A stretch of 64,000 nucleotides of DNA from Micractinium sp. NFX-FRZ (Eukaryota > Chlorophyta > Trebouxiophyceae > Chlorellales > Chlorellaceae). This document shows positions 23,193 through 34,028 of the stretch, piece by piece. Numbering within the stretch: the first letter of the stretch is position 1; the number at the start of each line of letters is the position of its first letter. The notes beneath the pieces are model-generated. The model saw only the letters and a program-made list of their open reading frames with translations. It was not told where the DNA came from and searched no databases. The stretch is taken from assembly GCA_029339195.1 (NCBI GenBank), contig JAPTJF010000369.1:1-64000 (forward strand), given 5' to 3'. Position numbers and translations under genes: made by a program.

Positions 23193-24765
23193 CAAGGCAG
23201 CACAGCGCGAGTGCAGCCAGGAGACCGTGCACGAGGCAGGGCAGCACGGGCATGCTTACCAAACGCGTCCTCGTCGTTGCTGTAGTACCCCAGCACCCGG
23301 CGGTACACTGTGTAGCCAAACTGCGGGTGGGGAGGGGGAAGGCAAGGGGATGCATGGAGGGTTACAGTAAGAAAGAGAGAGGCAGTAATGCCCAGGTTGA
23401 CGGCGGGCAGGCAGGGATGTGGGGTTCTGGCGTGCATGTGGGTGTAGAGGGTGTTCAGGTGTGTTGTTTGTGTGGGGTTTGGAGCATGTGGGGGCGCGAA
23501 GTGTTTGTTTGGGTGAGTGGGTGGGGGTTGGGGGGGTGGGGCCAGCACATGATGCATTATCACGCACATATACAGCACAGCACAGCACAGCACAGCACAG
23601 CGCAGCATGGCACAGCACCCCCACCCCACCTTTGTGTACATGTTGATGGCCACCGCGTTGGACACCCGCACAAACAGGTCGACAAAGTATCCGTTGTGCA
23701 CCTGGGGGGGTGGGCGGGGTGGGGGCAGAAGGGGAAGGGGAGTAGGGCACGGTTGAAAGGGTGGGGCAGCAGGGTGGATTTGTGTCGAGGAGCAGGGCAG
23801 GGCTGGCAGGGTTGGCAGGGGCAGCGTGCACTAGCCCGCGCTCTGCTCGCTGGCCTGCCACCTGCACGCAGCGCCGGCCAGCACGCACACCGCGCAAAGC
23901 GCTGCAGGCAGCGTACCCAGGAACTCTGGATAGAACTGTGCTCCCTCCTCCGCTCCTGCCCACCTCCGTCCCGTCACAACGTTTGTGGCAGCCCCACCAG
24001 CCCCATGGGGTAGGCAGGAACAACAGCAACTGCAACAGGCCAGACATCCCGCCCCTGCTCACCTGCTCAGTGACAGCCTCCAGCAGCCCCATCAGCTTCT
24101 CAGCCAGGCGCAGGCGGCGGTAGGGCGGCGCCACCGTGACAGCCGTCACGTGCCCGTGCCACTTCTCCCCGGTGCCCTCCACCTTGCCAAAGACTGGGGG
24201 AAAACGGGATGAAGTGGGAAGGAGGGCGTGCAGAGGACACGGGTCAATGGGCAGGCAGACAAAGGGGGGAGGCGGATGGCTCCACGGAGGGAGCAGGCGG
24301 GCAGGCGGGCGGGCAAGCCATGCCAGGCATGCCAGCAGCACCACGGCCGCGCAGGGTAATCGACACAGCAGGCATGAATGCAGGCAACGCACTGATTCAG
24401 GCAGGGCAGGCGGGCAACACATGGAATGGAGCGCAGCAAGCAGGGGGCGCTCACTGTATCCCATGGCCTGGCCCCCCGGCCCCTCTGCCATCTGGCAGTA
24501 CTCGGGCCACTTGGCCAGGTAGTCCAGGTAGAAGGGAAGGTTGTACTGCGGGGAAAGAAAGGCCGGAGCATGCGTGCAGAGTTCGGAGCTTGCTGCTCCT
24601 AGGGGGCCCTGCGCACGCTTCAGCCCTGCGCCTCCACAGCCCCACCACCTGCCACTGCCCCCCCATGGGCTGCTGGTGCACACCCACCGTCTCCGTGAAG
24701 TAATCAAGATTGACGTTGTTGAACTGCAGCAGGTCCAGCGCGGTGAAGCGCCGCAGGGTCGTCAT
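22920..24765 (-). CDS. NAA20: N-terminal acetyltransferase B catalytic subunit (NAA20)
   Basis: Catalytic GNAT subunit of NatB, which co-translationally acetylates proteins starting Met-Asp/Glu/Asn/Gln at the ribosome, together with NAA25. Six exons: 24688-24765, 24455-24545, 24063-24193, 23630-23701, 23260-23320, 22920-23011. Total 525 nt (174 aa), close to the usual 174-178. The sequence follows the family from end to end: MTTLRRFTALDLLQFNNVNL, then PFYLDYLAKWPEYC, KWHGHVTAVTVAPPYRR, FVDLFVRVSNAVAINMY, YYSNDEDAFDMRKAMKRDV, KPVRPEDLEFD. The acetyl-CoA loop is RRLRLA; land-plant NAA20 also lacks the glycine found in animals there. Introns carry CAGG and CAGCA microsatellites. The gene is divergent from the CDKC kinase. 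Confidence 0.97.
23153..23194. repeat. (CAGG)n microsatellite in NAA20 intron 5
   Basis: About ten perfect tandem copies of the tetranucleotide. The same motif recurs in shorter runs in many introns of the window. Confidence 0.9.
23573..23600. repeat. (CAGCA)n microsatellite in NAA20 intron 4
   Basis: About five tandem copies of the pentanucleotide, close to the donor side of intron 4. Confidence 0.85.
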
Positions 24766-25256
24766 CCTGCCCTGCCCCGGTGGCGGCAGGCGGCGGCGGC
24801 GGCGGCGGCGGCGAGGCCTACAAGCTCTGCGCCGGTTGATGTGTCTTAATCTCCCCCGCGCAATTGGGTGGATACTGCTCTATGCGCCGCGTCTCGTTCT
24901 GCTTGCTGCTGAACTGAGGGAGGAGTGCAGGTGATGGCTGGCACGCCTTGGCAGCGCGTTCTAGACACGTATATACTGCTCAGATGAAGGAAACAGCTGC
25001 AATTGCGCCCTTATGCCCACAGAGCGCACGTTGGCCGAACGAGCTCGGCAGCACTCGCAGCACTCGCAGCAGCAGAACGCAAGCAGCCAAAAGGCCTTCT
25101 CTGACCCTCTCTCTGTCCCGACAGCTTGTGATATACTCATAGTACCTCACACTCGCTGCCAGCCCTCGGGACTCGAGTCTTCGTTCGGCCCGGCGCTCCT
25201 TAGGCCCGCCCAGCTCGCCGCGCGCCGATCCACGGCGCCTCAGGCGCCAAGCAGCC
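24766..25256. promoter_or_regulatory. Bidirectional promoter region, NAA20 / CDKC
   Basis: 491 bp between divergent start codons. A GGC-triplet run sits next to NAA20 (24790-24812). A TATATA at 24970-24975 stands out in the GC-rich background, but its role is unproven. Confidence 0.45.
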
Positions 25257-28200
25257 ATGTCCCACCCGCCGCCCCGCTCGGGTGGCGGCAAGCCAGTGGG
25301 GCCCTCCAAACACACGGCCATCCCCACCGAGTGGCGCATAGAGCTGCCCGAGAGCGGCGCCAGGGCGGACTCGGAGTTTGGAGGGTGCCGCAGCATCGAG
25401 GCGGGCTACGCTCGCGGCCCTGTGCTGGGACAGGGGACCTACGGCGAGGTGCGCCGCCGCCGCTGCCGCCGCCGCGCTGCGGTCCGTGGTTTAGAACTGC
25501 AGGGACCGCCAGCAGTGAGGCCGCTTCTGATCAGTCAGCATACCAGTCAAGGTATCTCTTGCCCGCTGCTTCTCAAGGTGTCTGTCAGCCGAGACCCCCT
25601 TGCACGGCACCGTCCCCGCCCGCCCCCAGTCTCCGCCTGCTTCCCGCCGCTGTTCACCTTCCCACACTCCTGCCACTGTGCCTTGCCTGTGCTGCCTGCT
25701 GCAGGTCTACCTGGCACACGACCTGCAGTCCAAGGAGAAGGTGGCTGCCAAGAAGATCAAGATGGACAATGAGAAGGAGGGGTTCCCCATCACCGCCATC
25801 CGCGAGGTGGGTGCTGCCGGTTGTTGCGTTGCCGGGGTGGTGGTGACGGGGCTGGCCTGGCGGAGCTGGGCCGAGGCTCGAGGGTTGGCTGCAGCAGCCA
25901 CCGACTGCAGCAGGCAACACCGGGGTATTGCACGTTCTCAAAAGCATGTGCGGACTGTCATAATCTGATGGGCGGGTGGGCAGGCTGCAAGTGCCCAGAA
26001 TGCACACACCAAGCGACCAAGCCACCAAGGGCGCACGCTCACATGCACCCTCCTCCCCTGCGCTCTCCCTCTCCCCTGCACCGCAGATCAAGATTCTGTC
26101 AGCTCTCGCGGGCGCCAAGGAGCAGCTGGAGGACGGCACGCTGCTGCGCAACAACGTGATAGGGCTGCGCGAGATTGTGCGCAGCGGCAGCCACAAGGCC
26201 AACAACTTCAAGGTGTGTGCTCAGGGGAGGGTGTCAGGTGGGGAGATGTCGTGCATTAGAAACGGATGTGCGCAGCGCAGGGTGTATGTGGGTAGTTGAA
26301 GGTGGGCGTTGCCTGTTGCATGGGTGTTGTGAGGGGCGTGTCTGCTGGCTGGGCGTCGTCTGCGTTTGAGCTGCAGTGGTGGTGTTAAGCCCTCCCTTCC
26401 GCAGCGGGGGGCACCGCCCTAGCTGAGTTCAGCTGGTTGCCGCCTTGTTCCATCTCCCTTGCTTCCCTCCGCCTCCCACATTTGTGTCAACTGTGTTCGT
26501 CTCCTCCTTACCCCCACCCCACCCACACCGGGCAGGGCTCCATCTACATGATGTTTGACTACATGGACCACGACATGACGGGGCTGCTGGAGCGCAGCCA
26601 GAGGGAGGGCAGGAGGTTCACCGCGCCGCAGGTGGGGAGGGTGGCGGGGGCATGGGGAGGGTGTGCTGCTGGGTGGGGGCGGTTGCATGGAGGTGGCCGC
26701 ACAGCATGGAGACAGCTGGCACTAGACACGTAATGTCCCTGCCAGCCCGTCACCACTTATAATCATCCACCCACCTGCTGCCTGCCCTCTCTTCCTCCTG
26801 GCTCGCACACCCGCAGATCAAGTGCTACCTGCGCCAGCTGTTCTGCGGGCTGGCGCTGCTGGAGACGCATGACGTGCTGCACCGCGACCTGAAGGTGAGG
26901 AGGTGTGCGGTGGATGGGGCAATGTGCGTGGCGGAGGGCAGACAGCCAGGCTGGCAGGCAAAACATTGATTGTACAGACCTGTCGCTCTGCCTTGAGCAG
27001 CAAGCCATTCCTGTGTGCTGCGCCAACAGCTGCCCGCTCAACGTGCCTCTGCTTCTTTTGCCCTCCCCATCTTGCGCCTCATGCTCCCTGCAACCCATCT
27101 TTTTCCTTCAAGAAGTACACCCCTCACCCAAATGCCAACCTGCTGGTGACCAACGATAGGAGCCGAGCATCTCCCCCCACTCACACTCTCCCCCCCTGCT
27201 TGCCCCCGCCCGCCTTGCGCAGAACGCCAACCTGCTGGTGAGCAACGACGGGGAGCTGAAGATTGCGGACTTTGGGTTGGCGCGCTACGTGATGAACGCG
27301 GGGTCGGGGGCGGGCGCTGGCGGGGTGGACCGCCCCATGACCAACCGAGTGATCACGCTGTGGTACAGGTGCGGGGGGGTGGGTGAGGATGGGGGAGGGA
27401 TGAATGGGGGAGGGGGGGAGGTGCTGGCGGTGCGGCGCGGCATGCTGTGGTTTGGAAGATCACAGTATCAAGTGGCTTGCATGGGGGCGATGCTGCCGCG
27501 GCCCCAAACGCCTGCCCACCCCTCCCCACCGCTCACCCACCCGTGCTCACCCATCCATCCGCCCTGCAGGCCGCCTGAGCTGTTCCTGGGTTCCGAGCGC
27601 TACTGCACCGAGATTGACATGTGGAGCGCCGGGTGCATCATGTTTGAGCTGCTCACCGGCAAGCCCCTCTTCCCGGGTGGGTGGCTGGGTGGGCGGTGTG
27701 CGTGGGTGGTACGCCCCAAGCTTGCATTGGTTGTATTGAGCTGCTCACTGGCAAGCCTGTTTTGCGGTTGGAGTGTCACGTCACGCTTCTGCGTTGCGTG
27801 CTCTTGTTGGGTTGTGTTCATTGGAGATCAGATGCCTCTTGTGCTCACCCTTACTTTACTTAACTTACTTAACGAAATGCGAACACTTTTGACCATGCCC
27901 CCGCAGGCAAGGACGAGACCGACCAGTGGGACAAGATCTTTGCGGTGGTGGGGCAGCCCACGGAGCAGTCCATGCCCGGCTGCTCCAAGTACCCAAACAT
28001 CGGCATGGTGGCCCAGCGCTACCCAAAGGCCTCGCGCCTCAGACAGGTGGGCAGGCGTGAGGGAGCAGGAAGGGGGCGGGGAGCAGTGGTGGCGCAGCAG
28101 GCGACGTTTGGTGTTGAGGGGCCGTGCCGCCTGCCTGCGCTATCCCCCTTCTCGGGTGCACACCCGCACGCCCGCCTCTTTGTCTTGCGCCAGCACCTAC

Positions 28201-29491
28201 CCTGCCTGCTGCCTCGCCCATGCGCCGCTTTCCCCACTCGTACTGAAGACCCTGTCATGCTCTGGCTTTGCTGGAGAAGCTGCCGTCCAGCTGCTCCTCG
28301 TCAGCAGCTCCCCTGCTTTCCCTGCCCACATTTCCGCGGGAAGCGATCGATACAGAGGATCCACACGCCCTGGACCTGCCTGAGAGGGTTCCCTTTCATG
28401 CCTTCCAACTGTGCTCCTCTGATCCTTCCCCCGTGTGCTCCGCTGTTCCCCTTTCCCCTGCTGTGTGCAGCACTGCGAGGCGCGGGGCATCAAGGACCCC
28501 CACGCCCTGGACCTGCTGGAGAAGCTGCTGGCCCTGGACCCCAAGCAGCGCGTGGCCGCAACCAAGGCCGTCACGGTGCGTGGCAGCGGGGCACAAGGGG
28601 GGCTGGTGCCTGGAAATCCCGGAACCTGGGCCGGCTCGGGCTGGGCTGAGCAGTGTGGCAGTCGTTTAGTTGTGCAGGGGGCTTGCACCCACCTCATGCT
28701 GCGGCCCTCAGCATCACGCTGGTCCCCCAGCCACTGCTTGCTCCCGGTGTCAATTCACCCTTCACCCCACACATTGTACATACTCCACGTATTCAAAGCC
28801 TGCCCACACCACACCCTCCCCCTCCCCCTGTCTGCAGCACATGTACTTCTACGCCTCCCCCAAGCCCTGCCAGCCCTCCGAGATGCCCAAGTTTGCATCC
28901 AGCCACGAAATGACGATGAAGCGGGCGCGACACGAGCAGCGCCACGGGGGGGCGCAGCAGCCGCGGCAGCAGCAGCAGGGGCAGCAGCAGGGGCAGCAGG
29001 CGCAGCACGGGGGTCAGCAGCACGGGGGGCAGCCGCCCCAGCAGCGGCAGCGCACGCAGGGGCAGTACAGCGGGCCGCAGGGCGGCGGGCAGCAGGGGCA
29101 GTACCGCGGTGGCGGCGGAGGCGGCGGCGGCGCGCCCGCAGCGGGCGGCGGCATCATGGGCGGCGCGGGCGGTATGCGCATGCCTGGCGGGGGGATGGCC
29201 CCGGGGGGCATGCCTCTGGCAGGCGGCATGCTCTTCACACAGGCTCAGGCGCAGCAGATGGGGGCTATGCCTATGCCCATGGCTCAAATAGGCATGATGC
29301 CTGCTGCTATGCTGGGCCAGCCGCAGCAGCAGATGGCGCAGCAGCAGCAGCAAGGCGGCTATGGCGGCCAGCAAGGCGGTGGCCAGCCTGGCCGCTATGG
29401 CCCGACCACAGGCGGCGCCGCACCACACGGCGCGCAGCCGCACCGCTTTGGCGGCGGTGCAAAGCCGCAGTGGCAGGACGCGCGGCGCTGA
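25257..29491 (+). CDS. Cyclin-dependent kinase C (CDK9-like) with Gln/Gly-rich tail
   Basis: A P-TEFb-type kinase that, with cyclin T, phosphorylates the RNA polymerase II C-terminal domain in the nucleus. Ten exons: 25257-25448, 25705-25806, 26087-26212, 26536-26631, 26817-26894, 27223-27368, 27570-27676, 27907-28046, 28471-28575, 28838-29491. Total 1746 nt (581 aa). Motifs: glycine loop GQGTYGEVY, catalytic Lys in VAAKKIKM, cyclin helix PITAIRE (the CDK9/CDKC signature), HRDLKNANLL, DFG in [10 protein letters not shown]-loop [13 protein letters not shown] with the activating Thr. After the kinase, [12 protein letters not shown] matches the CDKC tail. Residues from about 390 to 581 are a low-complexity Gln/Gly/Met domain found in neither human CDK9 nor typical plant CDKC to my knowledge. 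Introns 5, 7 and 8 contain degenerate copies of neighbouring exon sequence. Confidence 0.95.
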
Positions 29492-29689
29492 TGGGAAGAC
29501 TAGAACAAAACCCACTCTCCTGCCTGCGCATCTTTCTCTTCTCTCCTTGCCCTTCCCCTTGCCTGCTCAACTTGTTCTTCTTCCCTCTGCTCGACAGTGC
29601 TTTGCTCTCAGCTGAAATGCTCCCCTGCTGCTCTACGTCTCCCGCTCCCTCTGGCTGCTGTGCTGGCTGATATATCACGCACACACCCA

Positions 29690-29694
29690 TGTAA
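29690..29694 (+). terminator. Polyadenylation signal TGTAA of CDKC
   Basis: Lies 199 nt after the CDKC stop. Two bases later the same signal occurs on the opposite strand. Confidence 0.7.
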
Positions 29695-29696
29695 CC

Positions 29697-29701
29697 TTAC
29701 A
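29697..29701 (-). terminator. Polyadenylation signal TGTAA of HDHD2 (minus strand)
   Basis: TTACA on the plus strand, 110 nt downstream of the HDHD2 stop codon and back-to-back with the CDKC signal. Confidence 0.7.
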
Positions 29702-29810
29702 CAGGTTGAAGTCAGCCTCAGTTTGGGCCAGCAGCTCAGTGTCCCAGGCGAGCACAGCACAGCACAGCACAGCGTGCATCCACACAAGCAAGCGCCGTGC
29801 TTGCCACCAC

Positions 29811-32602
29811 TCAGCTGTACTGCTCTGCTACCCAAGCGTCTTTTGCAGCTTCTGCTGCGGCTGCCGTGTTGTGCTGCAGGATCCACTGCACCGCTGCCGC
29901 AAAGTCGGGCAGGGTGGCTGCGGGGGGCGGGTCTAATGTTGCCTCGTCCCCTGCCCGGTACTTGCCCGTCTGCACTAAGATGCCCCGCAGGCCCGCTGCC
30001 TGTGCCCCTCCCACGTCGTCTCTCACGTCGTCGCCTGGTGGCCAGGCACGGGAGAGGGAGAGGGGCAACGTGAACGACAACAGGGCAGGGTGCATAGACG
30101 CCAGGCCCTGCAACCGTCCACCTGCACCCGGCATGCATGCACACACACACCTTCCCTCGTAAATGCTCACCCACCCACCCACCCAACTGCCACACGGCTG
30201 CCCTCGTACACCCACCCACCCGACAGTGGCAACCCACCAATCATGACGGCCTCCTCGGGCGGGCAGCCCAGCTCGTTGAGCGCCAGCTGGAAGAAAGAAG
30301 CCTGCGGCTTGCCCACCACCTGCAGGGGGGGGGCGCCGGGACAGGGCGGGACACGGCGGGTGGGGCAGGGCAGCGGGGCGGGTTCCCGGGGGCAAGGGCA
30401 AGTGCAAGGATTCAGGGAGCAGGCCAAGCCTGAGAGTGGCAAGCATTATCACAGGGCAAGGCCAGGCCGGGAATAGCATATGGGGGGGAACCGTGAGAAG
30501 GAAGCGTGGGGGGGGGTAGCATGAGGGGGAAGCGTGAGGGGGAAGTGTGAGGGGGTAACGTGAGGGGGTATTGTGAGGGGGTAACGTGAGGAGGGGGAGA
30601 AGCGCGAGGGGGGCAACGTAAGGGTGGGAAACGTGAGGGGGGTAACATGAGGGGGTAGCGTGAGGGGGTAACGTGAGGGTGGTAGCGTGAGGGGGTAACG
30701 TGAGGGGGGTAGCGTGAGGGGGTAGAGTGAGACAGCCGCATCCCCGCATCTCTGCCGTTCTGCACTCAGGTGAACTACTGCCTGCCAATTGCTGTCAATT
30801 AGATACCTGTGTGACCTACACCATTCCACCTCCTACTCCCTCTGTACCTCTGCGGTCCTGCCTCTCGCGCGCTACAGCGCCACCCTACCGTGCTGCCAAC
30901 CTGCTGTGTTGCCCTACCTCGCCCCCGCCCCTGCCCCTGCCCCCACATCTTCTGCCTTGCCGCTCGCATGCCCCAGCGCCAGCACCGCTTGAATAATAAC
31001 TTTGCATCAAATTATTCAGAATCAGCAGTATATACAACCGCCCCACTTGCTGTTACTCCTCCTTACCTCTGCCGTCTTGCCGCTTGCGTGCTCCAGCGCC
31101 AGCACAAAGGGGCCCGGCCCCAGCGACAGCCCATCCGGCTCCTTGAACAGCCGACCCTTGTGGACGGCAATCAGGGGGGCATCTGTGGCCAGGCAGGCAG
31201 GCAGGCGGGTGGGCAGGCAGGTTTGAGACAGCATACGTCGGCTTGGGCACCGGCAGACCGCAGGCGACACGGTGGGCAGGGAGAAGGCGGGCTGCCCGAG
31301 GGCTGCCTGGAAGTCTCCCATGCATTGTCCTCTTGCCAGCTCTTGCCACCACCTGTTCCAACTGGCTATCCCGCTGCTGCCCGCCCGCCAGCGCTGGCAT
31401 GGCTGCCCACAGCCGCAACACAGCACCGACTCTAGCGCCAGCACAACGTGGCTCATGCGATTCCATATCCCTCTGCTCCACCCGTCAAGCCACCACCTGC
31501 ACGCGTGCGCTCTGCACTCAAGCGCTTGCCTGGGTTGTTGAGCAGTATGCGGAAGGCTGTGTTGAGGTTGACGTAGGTGAACGCCTCCTTGGCAAGCCCC
31601 ACCACGACTGGAGGGGCAGCAACGCAATGCAGGCTTTTCATTATACGCTGCTCTGTTTGGTCGAGGCTTGTGGGGGGCCGCTATGGGAGGGATGCCTCCT
31701 GGGCGGGGCACGACAGTCATGGAAGAGGCAGCAACGACGATCTGCAGTTACTTACAGGTCTGAGCGCCTGACGCCTCCGGCCATTGCGTCAGCTGCATGC
31801 GCTCCCCCACTCGCCGGCCTTCACCCCGTCTCCCCTGGCATGCAGCTGCCACAGCGCTGTGGGGGATGCCCCCGGGGATCCCACTATTCATTCTCTACAA
31901 TATTTTCTCTCTTCTTCCACACGCACCAGGCAGCCCAGCCCGCCTCACCGCAGTTGGGGTTGTCTGTGGGGATACCCTCAAAGTCGGGCAGCGCCTTGGG
32001 ATGCAGCAGCAGGAAGGGGCGCAGGGAGCGGTGCTCCAGCAGGCGGCGGGTGGCCGTGAGGGAGGAGAAGACCTGCGGGCACGGGAGGGCAGGCGCCAGC
32101 CCAGCATGCCCATGGTTTCGAAAAAGCAGCACAGCAGCGCGGCGGCACCCTGGCATGCCCACGTCTTGATGACGCTCATGGCTTGCCACCCAAGCATCGG
32201 CGCCCCTGTCCTGGTCCTCTGGAGGAACAAGACATCAGCCGCTGGAGGACCGTTGAGAGCAGGCAGTGCGCAGCACAGCAGGCAGCAGCACGCAGATGGT
32301 TGGCTTACAGACCAGATAACAAGATCACAGATGCCAGCCTGCGCACCCACCTCTCTCCGCTCAATGTCAAACCCCAACCGCTGCACTAGCTCCAGTAGGT
32401 TGCCAATTGTGTCCTTGGTCGTGTTTGTTACAAACACAGCTGCCACTCCTGCATCCCGTAGCTGCTGCAGCGCCGACTGGCTGCCGGGGGTGGCGGCTTC
32501 GCCCACGTGCAGCGTCCCATTCAGGTCTATGAGCGCTGCCCTGATGGGCTTGCTGCTGCCGCCGGCACCGCCGGCGCCACCGCTGCCGCCACCAGTGCTC
32601 AT
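29811..32602 (-). CDS. HAD-superfamily phosphatase, HDHD2 type
   Basis: Six minus-strand exons: 32351-32602, 31949-32072, 31530-31607, 31067-31182, 30238-30319, 29811-30034. Total 876 nt (291 aa), against about 259 in animal HDHD2; the extra length is a Gly/Ser-rich N-terminus and an Ala-rich C-terminus. Family landmarks in order: [13 protein letters not shown] (motif I, nucleophile Asp26), [17 protein letters not shown] (motif II), [50 protein letters not shown] (motif III Lys), [18 protein letters not shown] (motif IV). The second motif I Asp is Asn28; HDHD2 proteins generally lack it, so activity may differ from other HAD phosphatases. Substrate unknown. Intron 3 has a GC donor (CCAG/GCAAGC); intron 4 contains a G-rich minisatellite and two degenerate copies of the end of exon 4. 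Confidence 0.94.
30481..30730. repeat. G-rich minisatellite in HDHD2 intron 4
   Basis: About 18-20 imperfect units of 12-14 bases of the form GTGAGGGGGTARC. Nearly every unit carries a run of four or more G on the plus strand (C on the transcribed RNA). Confidence 0.9.
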
Positions 32603-33305
32603 GCCGCTTAGATTCTTCGCTGCTGCTGTGATCGGAGCTCGTTCTCGAAAGATTTGGCCAGTGTGTGAAGGCTGCGGCCGCAGCCACGCCTGGGTTTCGG
32701 TCGGAACCCTGAGGCGCTGACGAGCGGGTTGCGCACCGAATAGCGCAAATTTAGTGCCATACGCACGGTAACTCGAACAAGAAACGGTTGTCAGCACTGT
32801 CGAGCCCCCTGCCTTGGTGGCCTCATGCCAGCGGCGCCGAGCGGTGCCGGTCACACAGACGGATGCTGGCCACAAGATGTTGAGACGCAATTATTACGAG
32901 CTCACAGTGTTAGTTGTGATGTTGGTGCTAGTGTCAGTGTTACTCGCTAAGCACTATCATTGTAAGACCATAAGATGAACTTGCGCACAGGTCGTCGAGC
33001 ACTGCGGCGCCAGTGCCGAGCCGGCAGTCAGCCAGCAGCGGTGCTGTTGACATCAAGTACTTACCCATCCTCCAGGAGGCCATGCTGCCAGAAGGTTCTG
33101 TGCTAAAGTGTGCGCTTTCCGGTTTGAGGGTTGTCATGTTGACTGCAACAATTCAGTACGCGGCTTTCCTCCCTCCCTCCCCTGCCGCACCCACACCGTG
33201 CGGCACAGCGTGGCGGCACAGCGTTCAAACTAGGCCCGCTCACTCAGGCTCCCGCTGCACGTCTGGGACTCCGCGCTGTTCGGACACCGTTTGAGCCTCT
33301 CAGAC
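32603..33305. promoter_or_regulatory. Bidirectional promoter region, HDHD2 / FHA protein
   Basis: 703 bp between divergent starts. The HDHD2 frame stays open upstream to about 32890 but without another ATG. The middle (32880-32970) is less GC-rich. No specific site was identified. Confidence 0.45.
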
Positions 33306-34028
33306 ATGGCCGCAGCGGCGGAGGCGCCGCCCGCGCTGCTGCGCCTGCACGTGCAGGAGGGCCCGCAGGCGGGCAAGCAGCTTGAGAAGAAGGGCACGTC
33401 CCTGCGTGTGGGCCGCACCACGCGCAGCCCCTTCTACATCAAGGACTCGGCCATCAGCGAGGCGCACGCCGAGCTGGCGTGGCACGACGGCGCCTGGCAC
33501 CTGCGCGACCTGGGCAGCACCAACGGCACCACGCTCAACGGCGCGCCGCTGGTGGGAGAACCCTCCGACTGGGTGGCTCTCAAGGACGGAGACCTGGCCA
33601 AATTTGGGACAGACACGGTCGCGCGCGTAGAGATTGTGGCGGTGGTGGCGGCAGAGGCGACGGTCGAAGAGTTTGTGCAGGCAGAGTGCGCACAGCTGGA
33701 GCAGCGCATCAGGTGGGTGTTGCCGTGAAGTTGCTTGGGTGCTGGCACTGTGGCAGTTGTTAATGGGTGCTGGAGCTAAGGTGCATGGGGGGCAGCAGCA
33801 TGGGGGGCAGAGCTGGCTGCGCGACAGGCAGCGGCAGCTGGCGCCAGGCGTGCTGCACGACCTTTCACATTGAATCTGCGCCCGCCCTGCTTGCGCTGCA
33901 TGGCTATCAAATCCCGACTGTGCAAAACCTCCGCTCCATGCTGCTGCTGCAGGGCGCGGGCGGAGCAGTTGGCCAACCAGCTGAAGCAGGAGTGGGCGGA
34001 GCACAAGCAGACGCTGCTGATGGGATAG
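33306..34028 (+). CDS. Small forkhead-associated (FHA) domain protein
   Basis: Two exons, 33306-33712 and 33953-34028, sum to 483 nt (160 aa). One FHA domain (about residues 11-110) has the phosphothreonine-binding residues in place: VGRTTRSPFYI (Gly36, Arg37), SAISEAHAEL (Ser51, His54) and DLGSTNGTTLNG (Asn73, Gly74). The rest is a short charged helix (AECAQLEQRI, then EQLANQLKQEWAEHKQTLL), likely a coiled coil for dimerisation. FHA proteins read threonine phosphorylation; the partner is unknown. The ATG is the first in frame and sits next to the FHA domain, so there is no targeting peptide. Confidence 0.88.

Larger units (their letters stand above)
29492..29810. other. Short convergent 3' region, CDKC / HDHD2
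   Basis: 319 bp holding both 3' UTRs. Facing TGTAA signals lie at 29690-29701. Confidence 0.7.

Noticed and set aside
24063..24193. Arg in place of Gly in the acetyl-CoA loop of NAA20 (RRLRLA)
   Set aside because: Land-plant NAA20 also lacks this Gly (RRQQLA), so it is a lineage feature, not a broken enzyme.
29811..32602. HDHD2 motif I Asn28 as an inactivating mutation
   Set aside because: HDHD2 proteins normally lack the second Asp of this motif (animal form has Ser), so it is a family trait.
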